Of a stretch of DNA of 64,000 nt, positions 29,701 through 40,300 are shown in pieces (within the stretch, counting starts at the first letter, position 1; each line of letters begins with the position of its first letter). Source of the stretch: a virus; the IMG/VR virus record IMGVR_UViG_3300005965_000002, positions 186,001 to 250,000 of that record; one strand, given 5' to 3'. The position numbers were made by a program, and so were the translations under genes. Under the pieces are notes generated by a model that saw only the letters and a program-made list of their open reading frames with translations, was not told where the DNA came from and made no database searches.

Positions 29701-29753
29701 CCCATTTTCAGCAAAATAGGGGTAAAGCGGGATTACTGGATAATCGATCCTAA
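26745..29753 (+). CDS. Fibre protein: beta-helix modules, four PKD domains, second half of LamG
   Basis: A 1002-aa protein beginning at the base after the previous stop. Residues 1-530 contain two modules that open with a Y-(F/V)-V-D-L strand and continue into solenoid-like short strands; the first has the W-D-L-x-x-(F/Y)-G-P-W-R-L signature. Residues about 533-870 are four tandem PKD domains with classic WDFGDGT/WNFGDGT cores and HTY-x-x-x-G-x-Y-T-V-S-L ends; PKD 2, 3 and 4 are close to one another. Residues 871-1002 look like the second half of a LamG-like lectin fold (KKWTFIQFLPHKDTMYVGK, FKIDDIQIWDKEV), with no first half in this protein. Likely an extended receptor-binding or decorating fibre. 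Confidence 0.7.
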   Translation: MLDSVYFVDLSATGTSHAGTPKDPFSYEDFSNIVGPSTDDELFYFKGQYTITSASPAFNTGGGNKRIIAWDLEEFGPWRLKVEDFSKFSLGSTFIIEDGILLIDDTGDISFDLFQLENVYLYRKTSTITDKFILGGSAASNIYMSTVQIDGILEYDTGSITTSCLKVENGISIPSTASTAALTYSTYNGDSTAVTPDPGFSGYFNFANNQDLFDFTGITDINDDPQFPSGITVSDPFNDPITFFFDGNPKVRSQGAFYSNGANPIVYVDLNSGVPAGSGTSGSPYNFTQFYSDLDTRSYDTGTIIKLKGMAQTTNYISIGQRSFEGHLLLERWESSIPWGIHTTDGISNRGISRGGIFKTDADFINTLDLSNTYLEANRVILYSTDRGAKIKGSTVISSGTPTRIGDCYTPEIYLFVDSNYIDSGVADVGSDVFVWYFGLSTAFSQASNSESDFFDPSEGIIKTFQLDDCVFGVTPSVVSFSTTFDENNYLYPSDIYNSITTTSSDYSTKSGYSTGISGNPRYGVGAYYFPEVVASFTASPTSGGIPLEVNFNNDSTGIITEYSWDFGDGTTSTEENPVKTYTSAGTYTVTLTVTGLEGITDTFTRTDYIIAVDSLTAGFSGSPLSGSEPLTVNFTDSSIGDISYRIWNFGDGTALEDVTDPSHTYSNPGTYTVSLTVRDADSNEDTETKTDYVEVSSGPLTANFTGTPQSGEKPLTVNFTDNSAGSITYRLWDFGDGNTQENVTDPSHTYSDSGVYTVSLTIRDASLNQDIKTRTEYITVTEPPLNADFSASPVFGTEPLSVSFTDSSTGDISYRLWTFGDGTSEEDTVNPSHTYTSPGLYTVSLLVRDPSLEEDLETKVNYVTVGEDFIVADKVLMESSNASTGDYWKIYIDDQKRFVFETNVYIWRTVDPQAEIKKWTFIQFLPHKDTMYVGKYSSGWKKVDLVKFINGSPDTPTSTRTYVVPNSTFKIDDIQIWDKEVNKKTHFQQNRGKAGLLDNRS
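28340..29355 (+). repeat. Four tandem PKD-domain repeats
   Basis: Four consecutive units of roughly 250 bases encode PKD folds within the 1002-aa fibre protein. Units 2-4 share near-identical phrases (DISYR or SITYR before W, then FGDG, then DPSHTY or NPSHTY, then YTVSL). This indicates recent duplication, and recombination between units is likely. Confidence 0.75.
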
Positions 29754-29762
29754 CATTAAACC

Positions 29763-29775
29763 ATGATCTATTAAT
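29763..29775 (+). promoter_or_regulatory. Candidate late promoter motif, copy 2
   Basis: ATGATCTATTAAT matches the 13-base consensus ATNATCTANTAAT found in four intergenic gaps. It lies in the 64-base gap between two fibre genes, 42 bases upstream of the ATG at 29818, and is followed by a T-run. The short gap also holds AGGG ahead of the start. Promoter function is inferred from recurrence in intergenic positions only. Confidence 0.45.
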
Positions 29776-29817
29776 ATTTTTCCCTTATCATTACATGCAG
29801 CGAATAGATGAGGGAAT

Positions 29818-30288
29818 ATGAGTTTAGATGCGGCTTTTACAGTAAATTCAAATGTAGGCGCGGCTCCTTTTAGTGTAACTTTTTCATCTACACTTTTAGA
29901 GGGCACAGCTTCTTCCTATTTGTGGGATTTTGGGGATGGCACCACTAGTACTCAAGCATCTCCTACACATACTTACAATAACTTAGGCTTATATACTGTT
30001 AAGCTTACAGTTTCTAATAGTAGTACTTCAGAGTCTATTACCCTCACAAAAAATAAGCATATAATTGTTGTAGCTGTAGATTTTGAAGCTATCCCTGTAC
30101 AGGGATATGCTCCGTTGTCGGTAAAATTCACCGACAAAAGCACAGCTCCTACGGGTTTTTCTATTGCTTCAAGATCCTGGAGCTTTGGAGATGGGTCTAG
30201 TGCGGTCACATCTCAAAACCCTGTCCATTCGTACTCGCAACCGGGTACATATGCTGTTGATCTACAGCTTACGGTAAAGAGGACATAA
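29818..30288 (+). CDS. Small double-PKD protein
   Basis: A 156-aa protein consisting of almost nothing but two PKD domains (about 3-83 and 84-156), with cores YLWDFGDGTTST and RSWSFGDGSS and ends GLYTVKLTVSN and GTYAVDLQLTV. AGGG precedes the ATG and a candidate promoter motif lies upstream. PKD folds are Ig-like protein- or sugar-binding modules common on bacterial surface proteins. As a free-standing gene it could be a virion decoration protein. It could also be a remnant of a longer fibre gene, since its neighbours carry the same domains attached to beta-helices. No signal peptide is visible. Confidence 0.65.
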   Translation: MSLDAAFTVNSNVGAAPFSVTFSSTLLEGTASSYLWDFGDGTTSTQASPTHTYNNLGLYTVKLTVSNSSTSESITLTKNKHIIVVAVDFEAIPVQGYAPLSVKFTDKSTAPTGFSIASRSWSFGDGSSAVTSQNPVHSYSQPGTYAVDLQLTVKRT

Positions 30289-30289
30289 A

Positions 30290-33200
30290 ATGAGCATCGT
30301 TTATGTATATAAGAAGGCTACTGGGGCTAATAACGGTACTAGTTGGACAGACGCTTATACCGAACTTTATACAGCGGTTAATAATGCCTCTGCGGGGGAT
30401 GAGCTTTGGGTAGCGCAAAGCAACGGTTTCCTTGAGTGGTACCATCCGGGACCTGGTGTTTCTCCTAGCACTGAAGTAATAACAGTAAATAAGCCTTTAA
30501 CCATCTACGGTGGGATGCCCGTAGGTAGCACTTCTATTAGTGAAAGAACTTTCGATAAAAAAAGTATACTTAACGGGCAAAGTAACTCTTTTCATTCCCT
30601 ATTAAAGCTCGAAATTAGTACAGGCGAGTTTATATTAGATAATTTTGACATAGTGAATTTTGGTACTACGTCATCATACCCCATTATAGTGGACGGTACT
30701 GGCCCGGAAATAACACAGGTTAAGTTTAAAAATTGTTTATTTGAAGGTAATGTGTCTTCTGTAGCTTGTGTATATGAATTAGCTTCAAATAATTCTGTTT
30801 TGGCTATAGAAAATTGTTATTTCACCAGGAATGAAGGCAAACTTTCTTCCTGTATTTCTAAAAATAGTATCTTAGCACTTTATGTAAATAATTCAGCATT
30901 TTTTAATAATAAGGCTGATTCTACGACAACTACACAGTCGGGAGCAATCTATTCTATATATGAGACAACGATAGACAACTGCGTTTTTAAAGAAAATGAA
31001 GGTGATCTCGCAGGAGCAGTTTATATAGTTAATTACGGGGCTTATACAATAGATATAAATCATTGTGTTTTTTACAAAAATAAATCAACTGCAAATCCTG
31101 CCCTATATGGAAGTGGGGGGGCTCTTCGTATAGCAACTAAAAGTGATGAAAGCGTAAAGAACTCTATCTTTTGGGAAAATGAGAGCACGTTATCTTCAAA
31201 CGGTAACCAGATATATGTAATAAATACAAGTTCTACAACTGTATCCTTTGAAGTGCAGCATTGTTGTATTCAGGACGGTATCTCGACAGGAGCAGTACTA
31301 ACAGAGAATAGTCCAGGAAACATAGTTGTTTCAGATGACGGCACGCTAGTCATAACTGACCCACTATTTAGAGAACCTTCTTTATTTGGGTTTGATGCTC
31401 ATTCTTTTCTTTGTGAAGGCCAAGCTTTAGACGGTTTAGATATAGGTATTGTAGGAAACGATGTATCGGATTTTGAGTTTTTTCCCACTTCTGGATTTTC
31501 GCCTCTATCTACTACAGCCGTTTCGACCGGTAGGTATAAATGGGGTTATGAATTTGATTTCTTATGGGAAATAGATGGGGTTTCAAAAACAGATCCGCTT
31601 CCCACATATAACCTTGAAGAAGCAAAATATTATAATGTTTCCTTACATACTAAGGTAGTAGAATTTTCAGTTTATTTATGTGGCTTTTCCTCTGCCTATA
31701 AATATGAGGATTCCTCGATAAAATTATCCTATTTAAATGTAGAAACTAATATTAATCCCTCTTTTACTGTAACTCCTATAGAGGGTGATGTACCATTAAA
31801 TGTAAAATTTACTGACACCACTACGGGTACAATTACTTCTTGGCTGTGGTCTTTCGGAGATGATGGGACGGATACCGATCAAAATCCTGATCGTACTTTT
31901 GCAGCAAATGGTCTCTATGATGTAGAATTAACGGTTACCGGTCCTGAGGGTAGTTTTTCTACTAATCTATTCGAGCAAACAGGAGAAGACTATATTAATG
32001 TAAGACCTGTAGCGGATTTCAACCTAAGTTCTTCTATTATATCTATTGGTGACACTGTTAATTTTACTGATCAGTCATTAGTGACCATATGCGGATGGGT
32101 TTGGTCGTGGTATAAAAAAGGGAGCTCGCCTGAGGACGGGGAAATATTTTATTCTACAGAACCGGAAGCTTTAAACTGGCCCTATGAAGATCCTTCCCTA
32201 ACTTTTTCAAGTCCTACGTTCTCTCCCGGGGAGACATATGTAGTTTCGTTAAAGGTTTATAGTCCTTATGAAGGGACTGTTATCGATGATGAAGCGAATA
32301 TTAGCAATAATACAACCACTAAAGAAGTGACTATACTTGCTGAAGTTTCCGCTAATTTTACTTTTACTCCTAATACAGGCCAGCAGCCATTAACTGTAAA
32401 TTTTGAGGATACCTCTACCGGAGGTGCAGATGCTTGGAGTTGGGATTTTGGTGACGGGGACACATCTACCAGTCAGGATCCTAGTCATACCTATACCGAA
32501 AATGGTTCCTATACTGTTACACTTACGGCTACACGTACTAGCCCGGCTTCTACCGATACTATTACTAAAACTGTAAATGTTTCCCCTAGGGCTGAATTTG
32601 AAGCTAGCCCAGTTTCAGGATACACCCCGCTAACCGTGCAGTTTACTGATAAGTCGGTGACTACAGTAACTAACTGGCAGTGGTATTTTGGAGATGGTAC
32701 CTCAAGTAGTTCTCAGAACCCCACAAAGACTTACAACCAAACTGGGACTTATACTGTTGAACTCATAGTTACAGGTCCTGGGGGGTCAGGATCAGCTACT
32801 AAAACAGATTACATTACTGCTGACTTCCCGGGAGATGCATACTATGTAGACTTAAACAAAACAGCTTCTGGGGCAGGCACGGAGACCGACCCTTTTAATT
32901 ATGAAGATTTTAGTAGTAGAACAACAAGCGCTGATAACTCCTTGGAGTATAAAATTAGAGGTTCATTAAATCTACAACAAGGTGTTCATTCTTCTTCTAC
33001 AATTGGAGAATCGAATATAGTAATGACGCCTTGGGATTTAGATAGGTATGGTCCTTGGCGATTACATGTGTCTTCATCAAACTTTGATAATCTAAATATA
33101 TCAGCAAAGAAAATTTCTGGTGCTATCCTAGCTACTGATTTAGATATTTCGTCTGGGGATCCCGTAAGATTCAATTTATACCTATGTGGATCCACTATAG

Positions 33201-34297
33201 AAAACACTCATATAGTTTCACATGATAGATTATTTTTTACACTTTACGGGGATGCGTACATATGTGGTAGTAATATAGTCGGGCCCAGTGGGAATAAAAC
33301 TCTTCTCGATATAAATAGCGAAGAGGATTCTGATCCTGTTCAATTTTCTATTAAAGACTCTATTATAGATTTTAAGGATTTAGGAGTAACGGGAGATAGC
33401 GCTAAGCTAGAGGGGTCCATCCTGAGGACAAGCAACACATCTTTTAACTATGGTGGAATAAATAGAATTGGGGATTTACATGGTATCACGGGTATTCATG
33501 TGGATCCACAATTTGATTTTGATATACCAGAGGCGTGGCCTGATTGGAACGCTGGAGCTAATGCCTCTACTAGCCCAGATGACTCAACAAAGTGGGCAAG
33601 GTGGTCTACCTGGGGTAAATTAGTACGGGTAGGCAGCAGTGAGTATACGGAGATACCCACGGGTTTATTTGAGAATGATAGGCTAGGTATAGGTGCTCTA
33701 TATTTTGATACTAACCCAACATTTACGGTTAACTATACAGAAGGTAACCTTGTTAGTGTACTGGATAGACCAGAAAAAACTTGTAATCAATTTATAGCGA
33801 TAGGGTGGGTAAAAAACCCATCTGTTTCTGACGGCAAAATTATTTATCCTATAGCTGTGTCAGATATGTACGGGAATGTCCTTGGAGATGATGTTGCTTC
33901 TTTTAAAATAGGAATAAAAAGGGAAGACGAGGACTATCGTCTTGTTTATTCCGGAGCGCAGTCTTTGCTAATAAATAGATCTAATAGAATAGATTTAGCT
34001 GATAATAAATGGCATTTTTTGAGCTATGTTTGTGTTAATGATGAAGGGTTAATGAAGTTCTATGTCGATGGTATTGAGGTTCCTTCTGATACGGATACGG
34101 ATGATGAGGGTTTTACAAAGAATATAGCCAGGTCTAAATTTGTGCGCATAGGAGGAGGGGATGTCTATAGCCCCTACCTTACTCAAGAGAGTTCTGCTAT
34201 ATCGCTGTATAATTGGAGAGTAGGATTTAATTTTACCATTCATCAAGAATGGCTAAAAGAGTTAATGGAAATAGATAAAACAAACTTGGGTATATAA
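30290..34297 (+). CDS. Fibre/adhesin protein: beta-helix, PKD array, intact LamG domain
   Basis: A 1335-aa protein. Residues 1-390 begin with IVYVYKKATGANNGTSWTDA, shared with the N-terminus of the 2062-aa neighbour, and continue as a right-handed beta-helix with N-C-x-F turns like those of polymorphic surface proteins. Residues about 394-845 hold five PKD-like domains: the first is degenerate, the third is expanded and lacks the GDG core, and the last two are canonical (WDFGDGDTST, WYFGDGTSSS). Residues about 848-1130 carry one Y-Y-V-D-L module with YGPWRL. Residues about 1140-1335 form an apparently complete LamG-like domain (NKWHFLSYVCVNDEG, MKFYVDGIEVP, SAISLYNW). Function is inferred as host-surface binding. 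Confidence 0.68.
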   Translation: MSIVYVYKKATGANNGTSWTDAYTELYTAVNNASAGDELWVAQSNGFLEWYHPGPGVSPSTEVITVNKPLTIYGGMPVGSTSISERTFDKKSILNGQSNSFHSLLKLEISTGEFILDNFDIVNFGTTSSYPIIVDGTGPEITQVKFKNCLFEGNVSSVACVYELASNNSVLAIENCYFTRNEGKLSSCISKNSILALYVNNSAFFNNKADSTTTTQSGAIYSIYETTIDNCVFKENEGDLAGAVYIVNYGAYTIDINHCVFYKNKSTANPALYGSGGALRIATKSDESVKNSIFWENESTLSSNGNQIYVINTSSTTVSFEVQHCCIQDGISTGAVLTENSPGNIVVSDDGTLVITDPLFREPSLFGFDAHSFLCEGQALDGLDIGIVGNDVSDFEFFPTSGFSPLSTTAVSTGRYKWGYEFDFLWEIDGVSKTDPLPTYNLEEAKYYNVSLHTKVVEFSVYLCGFSSAYKYEDSSIKLSYLNVETNINPSFTVTPIEGDVPLNVKFTDTTTGTITSWLWSFGDDGTDTDQNPDRTFAANGLYDVELTVTGPEGSFSTNLFEQTGEDYINVRPVADFNLSSSIISIGDTVNFTDQSLVTICGWVWSWYKKGSSPEDGEIFYSTEPEALNWPYEDPSLTFSSPTFSPGETYVVSLKVYSPYEGTVIDDEANISNNTTTKEVTILAEVSANFTFTPNTGQQPLTVNFEDTSTGGADAWSWDFGDGDTSTSQDPSHTYTENGSYTVTLTATRTSPASTDTITKTVNVSPRAEFEASPVSGYTPLTVQFTDKSVTTVTNWQWYFGDGTSSSSQNPTKTYNQTGTYTVELIVTGPGGSGSATKTDYITADFPGDAYYVDLNKTASGAGTETDPFNYEDFSSRTTSADNSLEYKIRGSLNLQQGVHSSSTIGESNIVMTPWDLDRYGPWRLHVSSSNFDNLNISAKKISGAILATDLDISSGDPVRFNLYLCGSTIENTHIVSHDRLFFTLYGDAYICGSNIVGPSGNKTLLDINSEEDSDPVQFSIKDSIIDFKDLGVTGDSAKLEGSILRTSNTSFNYGGINRIGDLHGITGIHVDPQFDFDIPEAWPDWNAGANASTSPDDSTKWARWSTWGKLVRVGSSEYTEIPTGLFENDRLGIGALYFDTNPTFTVNYTEGNLVSVLDRPEKTCNQFIAIGWVKNPSVSDGKIIYPIAVSDMYGNVLGDDVASFKIGIKREDEDYRLVYSGAQSLLINRSNRIDLADNKWHFLSYVCVNDEGLMKFYVDGIEVPSDTDTDDEGFTKNIARSKFVRIGGGDVYSPYLTQESSAISLYNWRVGFNFTIHQEWLKELMEIDKTNLGI

Positions 34298-34306
34298 GAG
34301 GGCGTA

Positions 34307-37300
34307 ATGGCGATTATTTATGTAAATGAAAGCGCAAGCGGTTCAAATAATGGTACTACTTGGACTGATGCTTACACTAGCCTAGTTACAGCTTTATCCT
34401 CGGCGACTGACGGGGATGAGTTGTGGGTGGCCCAAGGTACATATTCACCAGGAGGGGCAGCGGGTGACTTTTTTGACGTTGCTGTTTCCAACCTAAGTAT
34501 ATACGGAGGGTTTCGAGGGGATGAAGTAAATAAGAATCAGAGAGATAGAACAAGATTTGAATCCATTCTCGACGGCGACGGTGTAAATGAAGCGATATTA
34601 AAAAATACAAACACAACATATCCATCCACTCTAATAATAGACAGTCTGTATTTTGAAAATTGCGCAGGTGATTTTTTCTTATCAGCTTTAGTCTTTAATT
34701 ATTCAGGAACAGACGGAGACGATAACTTAGAAGTATACAATAGCGTGTTCCGCAATAATAGCGGTTTCGACGGCGGTGCCGTTACAATTATAGGAAACGC
34801 ATTTTATTCTTATTGGAAAATAGAGAATTGTGAGTTTTATAATAACACAGCCTCACGCAATGGTGGGGCTATTTATGTGGGTGGTACATATGTTGGCGGT
34901 ACAAATATTAGGAATTGTATGTTTCATAACAATTCTGCTGTTAGAGGCGGTGCCGTTTATATTAGTACAAGACTAAATGTCTTGGAATCTTGTGCGTTCT
35001 ATAATAATACCGTGACAGAGAACGGTGGTGCTGTATACAATACGTTAACAACAGCAACCTTCAGAAACAATTCTTTCTACGGGAATACAGCGGGTATTAA
35101 CGGTGGAGCACTTTTCATAGTTAACTCAAATACAGACCCTTATAATTGTGTTTTTTATGGTAACACCGCTACTTCCTCAGGTAATGACATTTATGTAGAT
35201 CCTTTTGTTTTAGGTTCCGAAATAAACTATTGCTCTGCTACGTCTTTATCCGCACCTGATGTAGTAAATATTACAATTGGTAGTAGTAATGTAGCTGGAG
35301 ATCCAAATTTTGTCGATCCTTCTAATGGCGACTTAAGGTTAAAGTATACATCACAATGCATTGACGCTGGAGATGGAGATAACGCCACTACATACGACAT
35401 CGAAGGGAATCCAAGAGTCCAGGTAAAAACTAGTCCTGCTGGCACAGGGTCTCCCAATTATACAGATATGGGAGCCTATGAGTTTTCAGATGCTGTGAAA
35501 AGATATTACGTACAGCTTAGTAACTCATACACGTCTACAGGCCATACAGGTTCATATAATGATCCATACTCTTATGAAGATTTTGTAAGTAATATTTCCG
35601 CTGCTACAGGTAGAGCTATCTATCTTTTAAAGGGGACAAGGTCCTCATCCCTATCGGATATTACCGCTACCTCTCTTTATCAAGTAAGCCTTATCGCTTG
35701 GGACTTAAATGAGTACGGTCCCTGGAGAATACTACAGCCATCGAATGCTTTTGATGTAGATGCTTATATGCAAGATGGTATTGTAGATGCTGAGCGCATT
35801 TACTCTCTTAATGGAAGTAAGAGAATGTATATGCAGGGTAGTGCCGCGTCTACGACCGACTATATAGCGGGTACCCACGAACAAACTAATTTCGTAAATA
35901 CGGGTACGTCTAATCCGTTTACAGTAGAGACAGGAGACACAGCTACTGTCGATAGGTGCATCTTCAATGGTAATGAGGTTTTTGTAGATACCGGCGCTAC
36001 ATTTACCGTATCTAACAGTGTCAGTAATATTATTACCGGAGGAGCCTTTCTCACGGGCACAGGCACTATTAGCTCCTCTAATATGACATACGGATGGAAT
36101 CCTCCAGTTCTGCCGAGTAACACGAGTACAGATCTAACTGTATTTTCCTTAGATGGAGGTACTAGCCCAGCAACAATAAGTGATACTGCTGGGGTAGGGT
36201 ATGACGACGGATGGGCTAATGGTGAGTCTATATTTGTTAATCTATCCGTATCTTCTACAGGTAATGATGGTTACTATGGGGAAAATGCTGTAGGACTAAC
36301 CGAATTTATAGCAGCACTTTCGGATGGTCTAACATTTTATTTAAGAGGAAAAGCAAGTCTTCCAAGTTCTACGAATATCACAATAACATCAGGCACAGCA
36401 TCTTTTAAAGCCTGGAATCTTTCTAAGTATGGACCGTGGAAGTTAGAGATTAATAAGAATGCTGTAGGAGGTTTTTCCTCTGGCAGAGTCAACATGCAAG
36501 GTGGAAGTATAAGAAATAATTATTCAGGGGGAGCGGGTGACTTATTTCTTAATAACGGAGAAGATCTTTACATAGAGTCGGTTGGTAATCAATCAACTAT
36601 TTACGGTAACTTAACTAGATGTACCCTTAATTTTGATACGAGAGTACTTGTACAAAGTGACAGTAGCGCAACTTTTAATAATTGCATACTGAATAAAACA
36701 GGGTCGGCTAAGCTAGATTGTCAGAATGTAGGCGTAGACTTGATAATTAGCAATAGCATATCTGATGCGTCTAACTTCGCGGATTTGGTAGATGATAACT
36801 CAAGCGGTGGAGCCCTAGTATATGGAGAAGATAACACCTTTAACTGGACGGCTCCTACATTACCAGATTGGGATACCTCAGACTATAATGAATATCGATT
36901 AGCGGGATCGCCGTCAGCTATTTATTATGGTGTGCAGAGTTTTCTTACCACGATTTACGTAGACATAGCAAGTAGTAATGATACCTCTCTTACAGAAGGC
37001 GGTGATAGCTCATCCCCGGCATCTTACATATATTTAAATGATGTTATCTCTAGGATGCGCGGAGGGGATTTTAGGCTAAAAGGCGTGAGGGATATCACGA
37101 ATACTGCTGCCGATGAGATTTATTGGTTAAATGAGGGTATACCGTATAGAAACAACCTTTTATCTGATTGGGATAATGATACCGAAGGGCCCTGGAGATT
37201 AAGAGCCGACAAAGTTACCCTTAGTGGGGTAAACTTATTTAATGGTATCATATACTCGGATAAGCATGTTTATCTAACTGGATACACTATAGAGCCCTAT

Positions 37301-40300
37301 ACCGACACAACTTACTTTAGAGATGTCTTTGTAAGGGCGAGTGACCAGATAATAATAGGGTCTGGGGGATATGAGTTCTACGGCGACACGCTTCTTTCCG
37401 AAGCTAATCCCATAGCTTTTGTAGAGACAGTACCTCTAAGCCAGAACAATACCTGGTCTTATATAAACGATGGTTTTGTAGGCGGTGAATATAACACTTG
37501 GTGGAGTACCGATTTTAGAACAGGTACTGACGCATGGGAGCTTGAGGAAATACCCGAAGGTAGTGATAACTGGGTAGCGGTTCAGAATAGTTCTGTAAAT
37601 GTAAGGCTGACTCCTACGGGAGTAGCTTTAACTGGAGATTTTGTTTATAGATTCTGTATAGTAGATTCTAAAACTGGATTAGGAAATAGATCAGAAAAGT
37701 TTTATATATATGACGATACTGCGGGAACAGCTCGAGGCGGAATTGAATTCAGTATGGGCACAAATGTGCTCGAATTTGTAGATGCTTCCTTAGTAACTCT
37801 CGATTCTGTTATAGTGCCTACGGATCTTTATGACAAAATCTATATAGAGTTAAGGAGAAAAGATGGCGTAATTACTGCATCTTACTCCCCATATGTGCCA
37901 GATAATTATACGGATTTTTCTGGATCGTATACTTATGCCGACCCACATTACATAGTAATGGAGGGTGGTGATGTTATAGGTGCAGGCTGCTTTGCTCTGC
38001 AGGTTGAGGGTTCTACACCAGGGGATACTTCTAGTTTACCATATGGAGCAAAAGACCTTGATGCTATTCTAAAGGATTCTGTAATAGATACTCTCACTGT
38101 TTCTGAATCTTCATGGTCTTTTAATAGCATAAGTCTTTCTTATATAGCACAAACAGATAGTACGTGGTCAGCTAGTGGCTTAGTGTATTCCGGAACCAAT
38201 CAGTCTGGATGGGTTTCAGCTACTTGGCCAGCTTGGTCCTCCGTTTTATCTAATACAAAGGCAGATTTTGGGCTTTCTGTTATAGGATCAGGAATCACTC
38301 TATCAGGTTCAGGAAATTATACCAATTATAATGAGGGTCTGTGGGGAGAAATTAGAACAAATGTTGGGGCGTATTACTTTGATACAGCTCTAAATTTTAC
38401 GGCTTCTCCCACTCTAGCCTATTTTAGCCCTACTAACCCGGCACCTGTTACATTTACAGCAATTGATGATACGGGCGCTACCTCATGGAGATGGGATTTT
38501 GGGGATGGTACTGATTTTTATACTACCGATCCTTTATTTAAAAACCCGACCCACAGCTATACGTCAGAAGGTGTGTTTACTGTCTCCTTGACTATAAACG
38601 AATCCCCTGTTACTACAGTTACTAAAGCGGGATACATAATAATTCTTAGGACTCTAGAAGCTACCATAGTAGCTGATCCTCGTTTTTACTATGGGGCTAT
38701 ACCTCCTGGCGGGCTTCCTGTAGATTTTGGAGTAACTAACCCCACTAGGACATTAGATCCTACACCTGCTGGGGTTTACCCTGGTTTTTCCTGGGATTAT
38801 GGAGACGGATCTGCTGTAGTCACAGGATTAACGGGGCCTTCCCACGATTTTACTTCTTATGGAACGTTTAATGCACAATTAACAGTAAGAGACATAGGAG
38901 TTTCGGGTCTAGATTCCACAAAGCAGCTCACATCATTTGATATTGATGTTAAGATTTATAATCTAACTATATCTGTAAGCCCTACTTTAGGTAAAAAGCC
39001 TTTAGTTGTCAATTTTACAGCGACGCCTGCCTCTGGATTTTCTCCTGTGTCCTATCATTGGATATTCAGAGATGGGGCGGAATCATCCTCTCAGAGCCCG
39101 ACGCATCAGTATACAACTGAAGGAGTGTATGATACAGTACTGATAATAGATCAAGGTTTTGCTACTCAACAGATATTTAGCTCGGATGCAAGTTATCCAG
39201 GAGTCGATGTTGTTGACCCTGATATGCAAGTAATTGTATCCAGCGTTGATTCTGTTTTTACCGTATCTCCTATTTATGGGTATATTCCTTTAACCGGCTT
39301 GTTTGAAGACAATAGTATAGGTAATATAACCGGTTGGCAGTGGGATTTTGATGATGGCTCCTCTCAGGTACTAGGGGAAACAGGACTTTTTCATATCTAC
39401 GACACGGCTAATACATATAATCCTACACTTACCGTGTATGATATATACGGTCTTACGGATACATCTTCTGCAGAGGTGATAGCATTATCTCCTTTAGATA
39501 TAGATGTCTCAGATTCGACACCAACCGTAACTCAGTCAGTAACCTTCAGCCCTGTTAATGATACTTACGCTAATCAATGGGTGTGGGATCTTATTTATGT
39601 GGATCCAATACTCGGAGAGATAACAATAGATCGAAAAACAACTTCTACACAAGCTGACAGAAACTACGTAAAAGATATAGTAGTACCTGGTGATTATAAA
39701 ATCCAACTTACTATTACGGATGACCTGGGTAACTCGTATAGTAAAATCGAATCTTTTACAGCATCCGAAAATATCAGCATCGTCACTGATCCTTCTCCCG
39801 CTACAGGAGAAGTTCCTTTAGAGGTTGATTTTTCTACTTCTGGTTTGGACCTGACAGGAATTAATAGTATTAAATGGGATTTAAATGGTGATGGGACAAC
39901 GGATTCAACAAGCGATACTTCTTCTTATACTTATAATACTCCGGATACTTATTCTTCTACCCTGGTAGTAGAGTGGCATATTGAGGATGTTGACAACTCA
40001 GCGCTATCTACTACGGTGTCTATCCAGAGAGGAATTTTTGTAATAGCCGGTCAGAATCCTCTTGTGATTTCGATTTCTGCTAATCCCTTACATGGACATA
40101 AACCTCTTGTGTCTACTTTTGCAGGATCTGCAAATAATAGCGTTTCTACCTGGAAGTGGGAAGTAAGAAAAGCATCGACCTCATATACTACTATCGGTTC
40201 AACACAGCAGATTACATATACTTTTTCTGAGTCCGGTGAGTACTCGGTTAGACTTACAGTTACGGATGTGTATGGGGAAACTGATTCTGCTACTGTAAGA

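Noticed and set aside
26742-29755. Translational readthrough or frameshift joining the split LamG genes
   Set aside because: Several intact genes with their own starts lie between the halves, so readthrough cannot join them; a split domain from insertion is simpler.
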